A stretch of 33,694 bases of DNA. It comes from Chryseobacterium sp. SN22 (GTDB lineage Bacteria > Bacteroidota > Bacteroidia > Flavobacteriales > Weeksellaceae). Shown piece after piece: positions 8,364 to 16,589 of this stretch (positions within the stretch are counted from its first letter, which is position 1; every line of letters begins with the position of its first letter). The notes under the pieces were generated by a model. That model had not been told where the DNA came from, did no database searches, and worked only from the letters and a program-made list of their open reading frames with translations. The stretch spans positions 1 to 33,694 of the forward strand of contig NZ_VTSX01000033.1 in the NCBI RefSeq assembly GCF_008329705.1, in the 5' to 3' direction. A program made the position numbers and the translations under genes.

Positions 8364-8825
8364 ATGAAAACAGAAAGAATAGGGATTACCTTTTCGTCGT
8401 TTGATTTGCTTCATGCTGGGCACATCAAAATGTTGGAAGAAGCCAAAACGGTTTGTGACTACCTTATCGTAGGATTGCAGATTGATCCGTCACACGATCG
8501 TCCGACCAAGAATAAACCAACGCAGACCATCGTTGAAAGATATATCCAATTGAAGGCTGTAGATGCCGTAAATGAGATTATTCCTTACTACACGGAAGAA
8601 GATCTTCTGGATATTCTGAAATCTTTTGTGATCGATGTAAGAATTATCGGGGACGATTATCTGGACAGGGACTTTACCGGAAAGAAATACTGTGAAGAAA
8701 AAGGAATCGAAATCTTTTACAACAAAAGAGACCACCGGTTTTCCTCCAGCGATCTGAGAAAAAGAATATACGAAGCGGAACTGGCAAAGCTGGCTAAATT
8801 AGAAGCTGCAGAAAGTGAACAATAA
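8364..8825 (+). CDS. Cytidylyl/adenylyltransferase of the TagD/RfaE2 type
   Basis: A 153-aa nucleotidyltransferase with the HxGH motif as HAGH (residues 17-20) in SSFDLLHAGH, and the C-terminal signature region DHRFSSSDLRKRI corresponding to the RTxGISTT motif. These enzymes join CTP or ATP to a phosphorylated small substrate such as glycerol-3-phosphate, ethanolamine phosphate or a heptose phosphate, releasing pyrophosphate. The exact substrate cannot be settled; the galE and sugar aminotransferase neighbours favour a cell-envelope precursor. It is last in the operon; the terminator stem starts within its stop codon. Confidence 0.85.
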   Translation: MKTERIGITFSSFDLLHAGHIKMLEEAKTVCDYLIVGLQIDPSHDRPTKNKPTQTIVERYIQLKAVDAVNEIIPYYTEEDLLDILKSFVIDVRIIGDDYLDRDFTGKKYCEEKGIEIFYNKRDHRFSSSDLRKRIYEAELAKLAKLEAAESEQ

Positions 8826-8856
8826 AAAAATCCCGAAAGCAATTTCGGGATTTTTT
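8825..8856. terminator. Bidirectional intrinsic terminator with GCAA loop
   Basis: Perfect 14-bp stem AAAAAATCCCGAAA / TTTCGGGATTTTTT closing a GCAA tetraloop, with A/T runs on both sides so that either RNA strand ends in a U tract. It separates the convergent nucleotidyltransferase (+) and outer-membrane protein (-) genes. Confidence 0.92.
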
Positions 8857-8875
8857 GGTGGTATGCAAAACAGGC

Positions 8876-11383
8876 TTACATTGGCCCGCCCTGCTGGTCG
8901 TCTCCGGCTGCATTGGAGTTGATGTCCTTTTTACGTTTCGGTTGCTCAATTCTTTCCCCTTGCTTAAAGCGGTAAGTAAATGACAGTGCAAACTGTCTTG
9001 GCTGCCACTGCATATAAGATTCCCTTTCAAATTCAGGGGTTTTGGTAACACTTCTCATTGCTCTCGTATTGAAGATATCCTGAATATTGAAGCTGATGGT
9101 TCCATTGCCGTCCAATACGGTCTTTGAAGCGCCAAAGCTGATGGCGTACATATCTTTACGATCCTGGCTCAAAGACTTCTGGGCTCCTCGGTAGAATCCC
9201 TGGAACTGGAAATTAAATGTTTTATCTACCTTGAAGGTGGTCGTTAACCGGGCTCTTGAAGAAAAACCGGAACCTTCAAAAGGCATTGGTTTTGGAACTT
9301 CAGGACCAGTATACGTTCCGGTAGTTTTATATCCGAATAAATCTACATTCCCTAATAATTTCAGCCATTTTGTAGCATCCCAGTTGAAGTTCAGATCCAT
9401 CCCGTAACGGTCGTCGTTTCCTAAGTTAATAGGCTTGGTATGAAAGGCTCCGGCATCATCACTGTATACAAGCATTTTCACATCATCCGTCGTATGTCTG
9501 AAATATAAAGTAGGATTTACGGTAAATTTGTTTTTGGAAATGCTGTATCCAAATTCGTATGAATCTACATAAGAAGGGTTGAGGTCTATATTTCCGTCAA
9601 AAATGTTCTGATTATCCGTATAGCTTGGATTAGGGATCAGGAAGAAAGATCGCGGACGGTCGATTCTTCGGGAATAATTTATCAAAAACTGATTGTCCTT
9701 CGCAATTTCATAGCTTAAGAAAACACTCGGAAACAGATTATTGTAATTTTTCTTTTTATCGATCAGTTCATCGCTTGGATTCAGATTCTGATACTTGATG
9801 TCAATTTGTGAGTATTCATTTCTCAGACCAAGCTGATAACCCAATTTACCGACTTTGCTTTTAAACTGGATGTATCCGGCATTGAATACCTCTTTATAAA
9901 AAGCATTATACGTAAAGGTAGGCAGGAAGAAATAATCTGAAAATAAAGAATATCGCTGAGATACATCATTATCATAAGTATTCTTATTAATATCCAAACG
10001 GTATCCTGCTTCCAACTTTGAATTTTCACCGATCGGAAGTTCGTAATCAGCCTTACCGATCAATGTTTTGTTCAGCGTAGTTTGATTGATCTGATTCTGT
10101 AATGTAAATGCGTCATTTTCAGTCTGCATAACATCCGTATCATTATAGGACCTGTTTCGTTGTAAACTTAAGGAAAGGGATAAATTGTGTCCCTTGTCAT
10201 TGAATTTATGATCCAGGCCGAAATCTCCCTGTAAGGCCAGGTTGTTATTGGAACCGGTGTTATCCCTTCTTGCGGAAGACAAGCTTCCGTCTGTGTAACG
10301 GTATCCATACCATACATTTCCGATATTGTCGCTGTCGAAAGTCCTTACGGTTCCGGAAGCATTAACGGACGTTTTATCGGAAATATCGTATACTAAACCG
10401 GTAGATGCGTTATAATTATCGTTCTTATTTTTCGTTATGGATTCCTGGTCCGCATTGGTTCTGTTGTCAGCTCTCGGAATAAAGTAGGTCGCATTATTCC
10501 TATTGGTATTCTTCGATTCCCTGTATCCGCCGCCGCCATTCAGAAACCAGGTGAGATTACCTTTTCTCCAGCTTAAGTTTGTATTAAGATTGGTTTGCGG
10601 CAGGTAGCCTAATGTTCCGGTAACACTTCCGTTAAACCCTGTTTTCTTGCTTTTCTTTAAAATAATATTTAAAATACCTGCTGTTCCGCTTGCTTCAAAT
10701 TTGGAAGAAGGGTTGGTAATCACCTCGATTCTTTCGATCTGGTCTGCCGGAATACTCTGCAAAGCGTTGGCTCCGTCATCGATTCCCAGAAGGGCAGAAG
10801 GTTTTCCGTTAATCAGGAATCTTACATTGGAACTTCCTCGCATGGAAACCGTTCCGTCCGTTTCTACGGAAACCGAAGGTACATTGGAAAGCACGTCCTG
10901 AAGATTTCCTCCTTTACTCACGATATCCTGAGACGGGTCGTAAGTCCTTTTGTCCAGTTCCACTTTATAAGGCTTGGTAGAAGGAGCTGTAATTACTACG
11001 CCCTGGATATCCGCTGTTTTCAGGTTAGTTGCGCTTTTTTCAGGATCTATCGAAAAGGCTCCGATGTTTCCGGCTGCGGTAATCTGTTTGTTCAGGACAT
11101 TCTTCTGGTAATCAATCGCCTCAATGGTAATGTCATAATTCCCGGGAGCGAGGTCGAGCTTATATTGTCCTTTCTCGTCTGTAAGGGTCGCATCACTGAA
11201 TAATTTGTTGGCTTTGTTACTGAACGTAACCGAAGCATAAGGAACAGGCTGGTTGCTCTTACTGACCACCGATCCTGAAATACCGACCTTCTCCTGTGCA
11301 AAAGCAAATGCTGCTGCCGAAAGTACAAAAGTAAGCCCTAGGGTTTTCTTTGTAAAAATGTTAATGATTTCCGTCTGATTCAT
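8876..11383 (-). CDS. TonB-dependent-type outer-membrane beta-barrel protein
   Basis: 835 aa. Signal peptide about 1-29 (ending AFAFAQ), a carboxypeptidase-regulatory-like beta domain at about 34-115 (GSVVSKSNQPVPYASV), a plug domain at about 130-245 (NVPSVSVETDGTVSMRG, then FLINGKPSALLG and IERIEVITNPSSKFEA), and a large barrel to about residue 805 ending FALSFTYRF. A hydrophilic tail of about 29 residues with a lysine/arginine cluster (PKRKKD) and GGPM follows the last strand, a trait I know from the outer-membrane beta-barrel (OMP_b-brl_3) group. These proteins are energised by TonB-ExbB-ExbD and import large or scarce solutes; some act in peptide or metal uptake. No SusD partner is nearby, so a glycan role is not supported. 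Ligand unknown. Confidence 0.9.
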   Translation of the reverse strand: MNQTEIINIFTKKTLGLTFVLSAAAFAFAQEKVGISGSVVSKSNQPVPYASVTFSNKANKLFSDATLTDEKGQYKLDLAPGNYDITIEAIDYQKNVLNKQITAAGNIGAFSIDPEKSATNLKTADIQGVVITAPSTKPYKVELDKRTYDPSQDIVSKGGNLQDVLSNVPSVSVETDGTVSMRGSSNVRFLINGKPSALLGIDDGANALQSIPADQIERIEVITNPSSKFEASGTAGILNIILKKSKKTGFNGSVTGTLGYLPQTNLNTNLSWRKGNLTWFLNGGGGYRESKNTNRNNATYFIPRADNRTNADQESITKNKNDNYNASTGLVYDISDKTSVNASGTVRTFDSDNIGNVWYGYRYTDGSLSSARRDNTGSNNNLALQGDFGLDHKFNDKGHNLSLSLSLQRNRSYNDTDVMQTENDAFTLQNQINQTTLNKTLIGKADYELPIGENSKLEAGYRLDINKNTYDNDVSQRYSLFSDYFFLPTFTYNAFYKEVFNAGYIQFKSKVGKLGYQLGLRNEYSQIDIKYQNLNPSDELIDKKKNYNNLFPSVFLSYEIAKDNQFLINYSRRIDRPRSFFLIPNPSYTDNQNIFDGNIDLNPSYVDSYEFGYSISKNKFTVNPTLYFRHTTDDVKMLVYSDDAGAFHTKPINLGNDDRYGMDLNFNWDATKWLKLLGNVDLFGYKTTGTYTGPEVPKPMPFEGSGFSSRARLTTTFKVDKTFNFQFQGFYRGAQKSLSQDRKDMYAISFGASKTVLDGNGTISFNIQDIFNTRAMRSVTKTPEFERESYMQWQPRQFALSFTYRFKQGERIEQPKRKKDINSNAAGDDQQGGPM

Positions 11384-11549
11384 AAGGGTATTTTTTGTGT
11401 AAAATCGTGAAAGATTTCCCTTTCTATTGAAAAATTATCAATGCTGCCAATTTTACAATATCAAGTATAATTTATTATTTACAATGTATAGGTCGCAGAA
11501 AACAATAAATTGTTAATTATCGAATTGTTAAAAAAAAGTTAATATGGTT

Positions 11550-12575
11550 TTATTTTATATTTTTAGAATTCAGCCAGTCCTGATAAGCCTTTGCATTAAC
11601 TGCGTGCTGTTCGGCATTTGCCGTGAATTTGTGGTAGCCGAATCGTGCAGGATCAGCACACATAAAAATATAATTATTCTTTTCCGCATTTAATACTGCA
11701 TCCACCGAATTTTTGTCCACCACGCAGATTGGGCCAGGCGGGATTCCCTTATTTGCATAAGTATTGTATGGCGAAGGAGTTGATAAATGTTTGTAGAAAA
11801 CCCTTTTGATCTGATCCTTAAAATTCGTCTGCTTATTGATCGCATAGATAACGGTTGGGTCCGATTGCAGCTTCATTCCTTTCCGGTAACGGTTCAGATA
11901 CAAACCGGCAATAGTCCGCATTTCATCTTTTTTCCCGCCGGATTCTTTATAAACGATGGATGCCAGCGCATAGATCTGGTCTCTCGTTAAACCGGATTGC
12001 TGTTCCTCTGCTTTTCTCTCACTGTTCCAGAACTCCTGATACTGGCTGTCGAATTTTTTAAAAAACTCCTGTGGCGTTACCGTCCAGAAAAAATTATAGG
12101 TATCGATAAAGAAATATTTCTTCAGGTCTTCTGCATTATTGTAGCCTTTTTCTTCTGCAATTTTATTGAAATCATTTACAAACTGAAGAGAATCCTGCTC
12201 CGTTTTTTTGGTCACCCGGCCGATCATCTGGTAAACGTCCCCAAAATCTCCGATCCTGAAACTGTTTTCGCTCTGGTTACCGGCCTTGATCATATTGACC
12301 AGTCGGGTATTCCCCAATCCTTTCTGAAAATGATAGCGTCCGGCTTTGAAATTTTGGGCCAGCCCTTTTTCGTTTGCTACCGCTTCAAAAGATTCCTTAT
12401 TGCCGACGTATTTCGACGCTGAATCCAGGATCTGTTTAAAGCTGGCATTATGCGGGATCAGAACATAGCCATCCTTTTCAATGTTGTTGCCGTAATATTT
12501 TTTATAAAATCTAAATCCAAAAAATCCGCCTGCCGCTAAAACAAGCAGGATGACAATGAGAATAGCTTTTTTCAT
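11550..12575 (-). CDS. mltG: Endolytic murein transglycosylase MltG (YceG family)
   Basis: Inner-membrane enzyme that cleaves nascent peptidoglycan strands and is thought to set glycan chain ends. One N-terminal transmembrane helix (about 4-22) follows a short cytosolic start; the periplasmic part contains a LysM-like segment and the YceG catalytic region. The conserved Glu211 is in LASIVYKESGG, followed by GLYLNRYRKGMKLQSDPTV, the hallmark of the family. Length 341 aa is normal. It starts 26 nt after dapF on the same strand, so the two probably form a peptidoglycan operon: DapF makes the m-DAP precursor and MltG trims the polymer. Confidence 0.94.
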   Translation of the reverse strand: MKKAILIVILLVLAAGGFFGFRFYKKYYGNNIEKDGYVLIPHNASFKQILDSASKYVGNKESFEAVANEKGLAQNFKAGRYHFQKGLGNTRLVNMIKAGNQSENSFRIGDFGDVYQMIGRVTKKTEQDSLQFVNDFNKIAEEKGYNNAEDLKKYFFIDTYNFFWTVTPQEFFKKFDSQYQEFWNSERKAEEQQSGLTRDQIYALASIVYKESGGKKDEMRTIAGLYLNRYRKGMKLQSDPTVIYAINKQTNFKDQIKRVFYKHLSTPSPYNTYANKGIPPGPICVVDKNSVDAVLNAEKNNYIFMCADPARFGYHKFTANAEQHAVNAKAYQDWLNSKNIK

Positions 12576-12601
12576 GTACTGTTGATTAATAAAAGTTTTG
12601 T

Positions 12602-13369
12602 TTAAATAAGGTCGGTTTTTCCTTTGAACACCTGTTTTGCAGGCCCCTCAAGCCAGATATTCTGAAATGCGCTGCCCTTTTTTTCCGCATATACCTTCAG
12701 ATTTCCGCCCAAAGTCTTAACTTTTACAGAAATTAGATCATGATTTTGGAGAAAAGTTAAAGCCGAAGCCGTTACTCCGGTGCCGCAGCTGTAAGTTTCA
12801 TCCTCAACGCCTCGTTCATAGGTTCTTACAAAGATCTCATCATCGGTAATTTTTTCCACAAAATTCACATTGATACCTTTTTCCTTATAATTTTCAGAGT
12901 TTCGGATGCTGTTTCCTTCTGCAAAAACATTGTAGTTTACCAGATCTTCTACATATTTTACATAATGAGGCGAGCCGGTATCTGCTACTTTGTCGTCTCC
13001 GTCAAGGGAAATGTTTTCTACATCACCCATTTTTAGTTTAACAATACCATTATGGATTTCGGCTTCATGTTCACCATCAATGGCAATGAACCTGCATTTG
13101 CCTTGAAAGACATCAAGGAAAAAAGCAAAAGCCACTGAACATCGGGCTCCGTTTCCGCAGAAACTTTTCGATCCGTCAGAATTGTAATAATCCACTTCAA
13201 AATCATAACCTTCGGCGGTGTTGATTTTAATAAGGCCGTCGGCACCGATCCCGAAACGGCGGTTGCAGAGCTGCTGAATATGTTCTATAGAAAGACCGTC
13301 CCATTCCCCGGAACGGTTGTCGATCATCACGAAGTCATTTCCCGTACCCTGATATTTATAAAATTCCAT
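12602..13369 (-). CDS. dapF: Diaminopimelate epimerase
   Basis: Converts LL- to meso-diaminopimelate for lysine and peptidoglycan synthesis, using two active-site cysteines and no cofactor. Both are present: Cys71 in FCGNGARC and Cys195 in YSCGTGVTAS. The N-terminal KYQGTGNDFVMID and the RRFGIGADG segment are also typical. 255 aa, cytosolic. First gene of a dapF-mltG unit. The upstream 190 nt carry a small inverted repeat (13421-13456) and the terminator of the next transcription unit. Confidence 0.96.
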   Translation of the reverse strand: MEFYKYQGTGNDFVMIDNRSGEWDGLSIEHIQQLCNRRFGIGADGLIKINTAEGYDFEVDYYNSDGSKSFCGNGARCSVAFAFFLDVFQGKCRFIAIDGEHEAEIHNGIVKLKMGDVENISLDGDDKVADTGSPHYVKYVEDLVNYNVFAEGNSIRNSENYKEKGINVNFVEKITDDEIFVRTYERGVEDETYSCGTGVTASALTFLQNHDLISVKVKTLGGNLKVYAEKKGSAFQNIWLEGPAKQVFKGKTDLI

Positions 13370-13420
13370 AAGTTCTTTAACGTAATATTGTATTTGAGGT
13401 TTATATCTAAAAGATGATAA

Positions 13421-13456
13421 ATCAGGTCTCCGGCATGCAATCCGTTAAGCCCTGAT
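13421..13456 (-). other. Inverted repeat in the possible leader of dapF
   Basis: Arms ATCAGG and CCTGAT (6 bp, perfect) enclose 24 nt that contain the palindrome GCATGC. It lies 52-87 nt before the dapF ATG. No known riboswitch consensus was matched, so a regulatory role is only possible. Confidence 0.2.
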
Positions 13457-13517
13457 GAGTTCTGCTCTTTTATGTGGTTTAAAAATTAAACAGACAAAAT
13501 TACTATAATAAAAGCAA

Positions 13518-13543
13518 AAACGAACAGCGTTAACTGTCCGTTT
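13518..13543 (-). terminator. Terminator of the pnuC-lipoprotein unit
   Basis: Read on the bottom strand: 10-bp stem AAACGGACAG / CTGTTCGTTT with one G-U pair and a 6-nt loop, then TTGCTTTTATT. On the top strand the same position is an A-C mismatch, so the hairpin favours the - strand transcript, in line with the lipoprotein gene ending just before it. Confidence 0.65.
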
Positions 13544-13561
13544 CTTTATTTATCGCTGTTT

Positions 13562-14170
13562 TTATCTGAATCCGCCGCTGTTGCTGTTTCTTTGCGGCTG
13601 CGGGGAAGCAGGCTGTGTTTGCTGAGGCTGTTGAGGCGAATTGTTTCTGAAGCCTCCGCTGTTCGAGTTGTTGTTATAACTGTTATTCGAATTATTCCTG
13701 AACCCTCCATTGTTGCTCTGAGGTCGCGGTGCATTATTCTGCTGGGTCTGCTGGTTTCTGAAACCATTGCTCTGTCTTTGGTTATATTGTCTCTGAGCGT
13801 TGTTCTGTCGGAAGCTTCCGTTGCTGCTTCCATCGTTTACATTACCTCTGAAGCCGTTGTTTGGTCTTGCAGAAGTAGTCCCATTCGCTCCGGATCTTCT
13901 TTCCACATATACCTTTCTTCTCGAATTATTGTAATTCTGGTAATAATAAGGCATGCCGTTATCATAGTAATAATTGTAATTATTTCGGTAATAATATCCG
14001 TCGTTTCCGTAATATCCGCCGTTTCCATAATATCCCTGCGGCGCATAGTAAGCGCCGTTATCATAATAAGGATCTCCGTACGCACTGGTGTAAGGATCCG
14101 AATAGATCGAGCATGATGCTAAACTTGAAAGTGTGATGACACTGAATGCTATTTTTAATAAATTTTTCAT
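13562..14170 (-). CDS. Low-complexity Tyr/Gly- then Asn/Gln-rich lipoprotein with GFR repeats
   Basis: 202 aa. A lipoprotein signal peptide ends in the lipobox LASC (Cys20). Residues 23-80 are dominated by Tyr, Gly and Asn (for example YYGNGGYYGNDGYYY). A short basic stretch RRKVYVERRSG (84-94) follows. The rest is Asn/Gln/Ser-rich with five GFR tripeptides at 106, 136, 156, 173 and 200, the last being the very C-terminus. Expected to be membrane-anchored at the periplasmic face or surface and largely disordered or aggregation-prone. It starts 5 nt after pnuC and is followed by a terminator, so both are probably co-transcribed. I do not recognise a family; similar sticky repeats occur in structural or adhesive proteins, which is only analogy. 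Confidence 0.85.
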   Translation of the reverse strand: MKNLLKIAFSVITLSSLASCSIYSDPYTSAYGDPYYDNGAYYAPQGYYGNGGYYGNDGYYYRNNYNYYYDNGMPYYYQNYNNSRRKVYVERRSGANGTTSARPNNGFRGNVNDGSSNGSFRQNNAQRQYNQRQSNGFRNQQTQQNNAPRPQSNNGGFRNNSNNSYNNNSNSGGFRNNSPQQPQQTQPASPQPQRNSNSGGFR

Positions 14171-14175
14171 GACTT

Positions 14176-14844
14176 TTAAAAACTTTTTTTCTTATAACTT
14201 TTTTTCCAAACGGCGTATCCCTGGACCGCCATTATCGTAAATACCAAATATTGAACCGAAGTGATTCCTAGCTCCTTATAAATCATCATCGGGATACAGA
14301 TCATATCTCCGACGATCCAGAAAATCCAGTTTTCGATGCGTCTTTTTGCCATAAACCACATCCCGACCAGAAAGAGAGAAGTGGTGAAAACATCCAGCCA
14401 GTTGCCCCAATCCAGATGATAAAGCCCCAGGCTCGTGCCTTCCATCGAGAACCGGTTGTCGATATAAGGTTTGTAGTAATACACTCCTGTTACTAAGATT
14501 AAACTTAAGGCAAAAAGTAAAATCCCATAGAGCCATTCTTTTTTTGAAGCCCAGCTTACTTCAACATGAATGTTGTCCTTAGCGCTCTTTCCCCAGAGGA
14601 TCCAGCCGTAAACGCTCATCACCGTGTAATATACATTGATCAGGCAGTCGCCCAGCAATCCGAAGTTGAAAAGAATATAAACGTAAATTAAAGTGGAAAC
14701 AATTCCGGTAGGGTATACCCAGATGTTTTTTTTAATGGAAAAATAGACACTCAGAATACCGAAGACAGTGGCGGAAGATTCCAAGGCAATCTGTGCGGCA
14801 CTGTAGGTTTCGTAAGGTTTTACGAAGAGATCGTATAAATTCAT
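14176..14844 (-). CDS. pnuC: PnuC-family vitamin/nucleoside transporter
   Basis: Facilitator for nicotinamide riboside or, in some Bacteroidetes homologs, thiamine. About seven membrane helices; typical features are WVYPTGIVSTLIYVYILF, the LLGDCLINVYYTVMSVYGW stretch and VGDMICIPMMIYKELG near the C-terminus. The frame is open to an ATG at 14889, but I choose the ATG at 14844 (MNLYDLFVKPYETY, 222 aa) because it gives the usual PnuC start and because a perfect -7 box ends 5 nt upstream of it. No TPP riboswitch was seen upstream, so the substrate stays open. The lipoprotein gene follows 5 nt downstream. Confidence 0.9.
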   Translation of the reverse strand: MNLYDLFVKPYETYSAAQIALESSATVFGILSVYFSIKKNIWVYPTGIVSTLIYVYILFNFGLLGDCLINVYYTVMSVYGWILWGKSAKDNIHVEVSWASKKEWLYGILLFALSLILVTGVYYYKPYIDNRFSMEGTSLGLYHLDWGNWLDVFTTSLFLVGMWFMAKRRIENWIFWIVGDMICIPMMIYKELGITSVQYLVFTIMAVQGYAVWKKSYKKKSF

Positions 14845-14849
14845 GCATT

Positions 14850-14857
14850 CAAAAATA
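14850..14857 (-). promoter_or_regulatory. -7 promoter element TATTTTTG of pnuC
   Basis: The bottom strand reads TATTTTTG (TAnnTTTG) followed by 5 nt and the ATG at 14844. This decides the start and predicts a leaderless transcript. No good -33 TTG is at the usual distance. Confidence 0.5.
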
Positions 14858-14942
14858 GGCAAAATATCGGATAATCGGAAATGGTTCAAACAAGATGAAA
14901 ATCAGAATTTTAAATTATGAATATTTAAAATTAACGTCGAAA

Positions 14943-14956
14943 GTTTATTAATAAAC
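14943..14956. promoter_or_regulatory. 14-bp perfect palindrome, possible operator
   Basis: GTTTATTAATAAAC is identical on both strands and lies between the divergent pnuC and permease genes. A near-consensus -7 box for the permease (TATATTTT, 14977-14984) is 20 nt downstream, so the palindrome overlaps the expected -33 region of that promoter, a usual place for a repressor site. No regulator gene is adjacent. Confidence 0.35.
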
Positions 14957-15010
14957 GTTAATGTTTATAAATTTTTTATATTTTCGTAAATCTTTAATAA
15001 ATAATAAAAT

Positions 15011-16528
15011 ATGTCTAAAATTTGGACCAAGAAACCGATGAGTGCTTTCGAGAATGATATGAAAAGCAGTCAGCTCAAAAGAGTACTCGGTAAATGGAGT
15101 CTTACAGCTATCGGAATCGGGGCTATTATCGGAGGAGGAATTTTCGTGCTTACAGGTACCGGAGCGTATTACCATGCAGGACCTGCATTGGCCCTTTCCT
15201 TTGTTATTGCCGGAATCGCCTGTGTATTTGCAGCATTATGTTACTCGGAATTTGCATCCATCCTTCCCGTAGAAGGTTCGGCGTATGCGTATGCTTACGG
15301 AACCGTAGGGGAGATCTTTGCCTGGATCATCGGCTGGGGGCTTATCCTCGAATATGCGATGGGTTCTATGACGGTGGCCGTTTCCTGGTCGGGATATTTT
15401 AATAAATTATTGAAAATGTTTGGCCTTCATCTTCCCGAATACCTGACTTCGGATCCGGCAAGTTATACGGGAGAAGGATTTTCCATGAACTTACCGGCTT
15501 TCCTTATCGTCCTTTTTGTAATTTCTATTCTTATTAAAGGAACCAAAGAAGCAGCAAAAGCTAACAACCTGATTGTCATCATGAAGGTTTCGGCTGTTCT
15601 TTTTGTGATTATTGCAGGGGTATTCTTCATCAATACAGACAATTGGAATCCTTTTATTCCGGCAGCCAAACTGGTTCAGGAAGGAGAGAATATGAAGGAA
15701 GCTTACGGTGTTCAGGGAATTATTTCCGGAGCGGCGGCCATTTTCTTCGCGTATGTAGGTTTCGATGCCGTTTCTACCCAGGCGGGTGAAGCCATTAATC
15801 CTAAAAAAGACGTTCCGTTTGCCATTATCGTTTCACTTTTGGTATGTACCGGTTTATATATTCTGGTTTCTCTTGTGCTTACAGGGATGATGCATTATTC
15901 GGATTTCGATCCTCAGGGGAAATACCCGGATGCCATTAAAGCGCCTGTAGCGTATGCTTTTGAAATCGCAGGACAGGGCTGGGCAGGATATATTATTACG
16001 ATTGCTGCAACCGTAGGTCTGGTATCCGTACTCATGGTAATGATCATGGGACAGTCCAGGATTTTCCTGGGAATGTCCAAAGACGGATTGATCCCTAAAA
16101 TGTTCAGCGATGTGCATCCTGTAAGAAAAACACCGGCGAAGAGCTTAATGCTTTTAGGAATTGTTATTGCGACAGTGGCAGCCTTTACGCCGATTAGCAA
16201 ACTGGCGGATATGACGAGTTTCGGTACTCTATTCGCTTTCACCATGGTATGTGTAGCGGTTTGGATCTTAAGAAAGAAAGAGCCCGATATGATCAGGACA
16301 TTTAAAGTTCCTGCTTTACCGGTAATCGCAACATTGGGAATCTGCATCAACCTGTATCTGATCTGGAACCTGAGCCACGAAGCAAAATACCTTTCCATGG
16401 GCTGGTTGGTTTTAGGGGTGGTGATTTACTTCACCTACAGTCTCAGAAACAGTAAACTTCATAAGGTTGGCTACGGCGAAACCTTCAAAGCAGAGCAGGA
16501 GCCTTTGGAAAAGCATGATTTAGATTAA
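15011..16528 (+). CDS. APC-superfamily amino-acid permease (CAT type)
   Basis: 505-aa inner-membrane transporter with about 12 helices. The first helix region carries IGIGAIIGGGIFVLTGTGAY, the substrate-binding glycine-rich signature of the APC superfamily. SEFASILPVEGSAYAYAY and AYVGFDAVSTQAGEAINP are typical of the cationic amino acid transporter (CAT/YfnA) branch. It probably imports an amino acid with protons or by exchange; the specific substrate is not readable. Transcribed alone, with its own palindrome-bearing promoter region upstream and a terminator 22 nt downstream. Confidence 0.92.
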   Translation: MSKIWTKKPMSAFENDMKSSQLKRVLGKWSLTAIGIGAIIGGGIFVLTGTGAYYHAGPALALSFVIAGIACVFAALCYSEFASILPVEGSAYAYAYGTVGEIFAWIIGWGLILEYAMGSMTVAVSWSGYFNKLLKMFGLHLPEYLTSDPASYTGEGFSMNLPAFLIVLFVISILIKGTKEAAKANNLIVIMKVSAVLFVIIAGVFFINTDNWNPFIPAAKLVQEGENMKEAYGVQGIISGAAAIFFAYVGFDAVSTQAGEAINPKKDVPFAIIVSLLVCTGLYILVSLVLTGMMHYSDFDPQGKYPDAIKAPVAYAFEIAGQGWAGYIITIAATVGLVSVLMVMIMGQSRIFLGMSKDGLIPKMFSDVHPVRKTPAKSLMLLGIVIATVAAFTPISKLADMTSFGTLFAFTMVCVAVWILRKKEPDMIRTFKVPALPVIATLGICINLYLIWNLSHEAKYLSMGWLVLGVVIYFTYSLRNSKLHKVGYGETFKAEQEPLEKHDLD

Positions 16529-16549
16529 AAAAAATAAATTACCATAAAT

Positions 16550-16577
16550 AAAATCCACAGAATTCTGTGGATTTTTT
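16550..16577 (+). terminator. Terminator of the amino-acid permease gene
   Basis: 11-bp perfect stem AAAATCCACAG / CTGTGGATTTT with AATT loop followed by a T run. The last T of the run is the first base of the next gene's -7 element (16577-16584), so terminator and promoter abut. Confidence 0.8.
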
Positions 16578-16584
16578 ATTTTTG
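16577..16584 (+). promoter_or_regulatory. -7 promoter element TATTTTTG of the beta-propeller gene
   Basis: Exact TAnnTTTG match, 5 nt before the ATG at 16590. It shows that the start is this ATG rather than the GTG at 16584, which is part of the promoter itself. The transcript would be leaderless. Confidence 0.5.
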
Positions 16585-16589
16585 TGAAT

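Noticed and set aside
13592..14116. 174-codon frame opposite the low-complexity lipoprotein
   Set aside because: It is the mirror of a repetitive Tyr/Asn-rich gene, giving an artificial Ile/Val/Ser-rich product. The - strand gene has a lipobox, a plausible start and a terminator.
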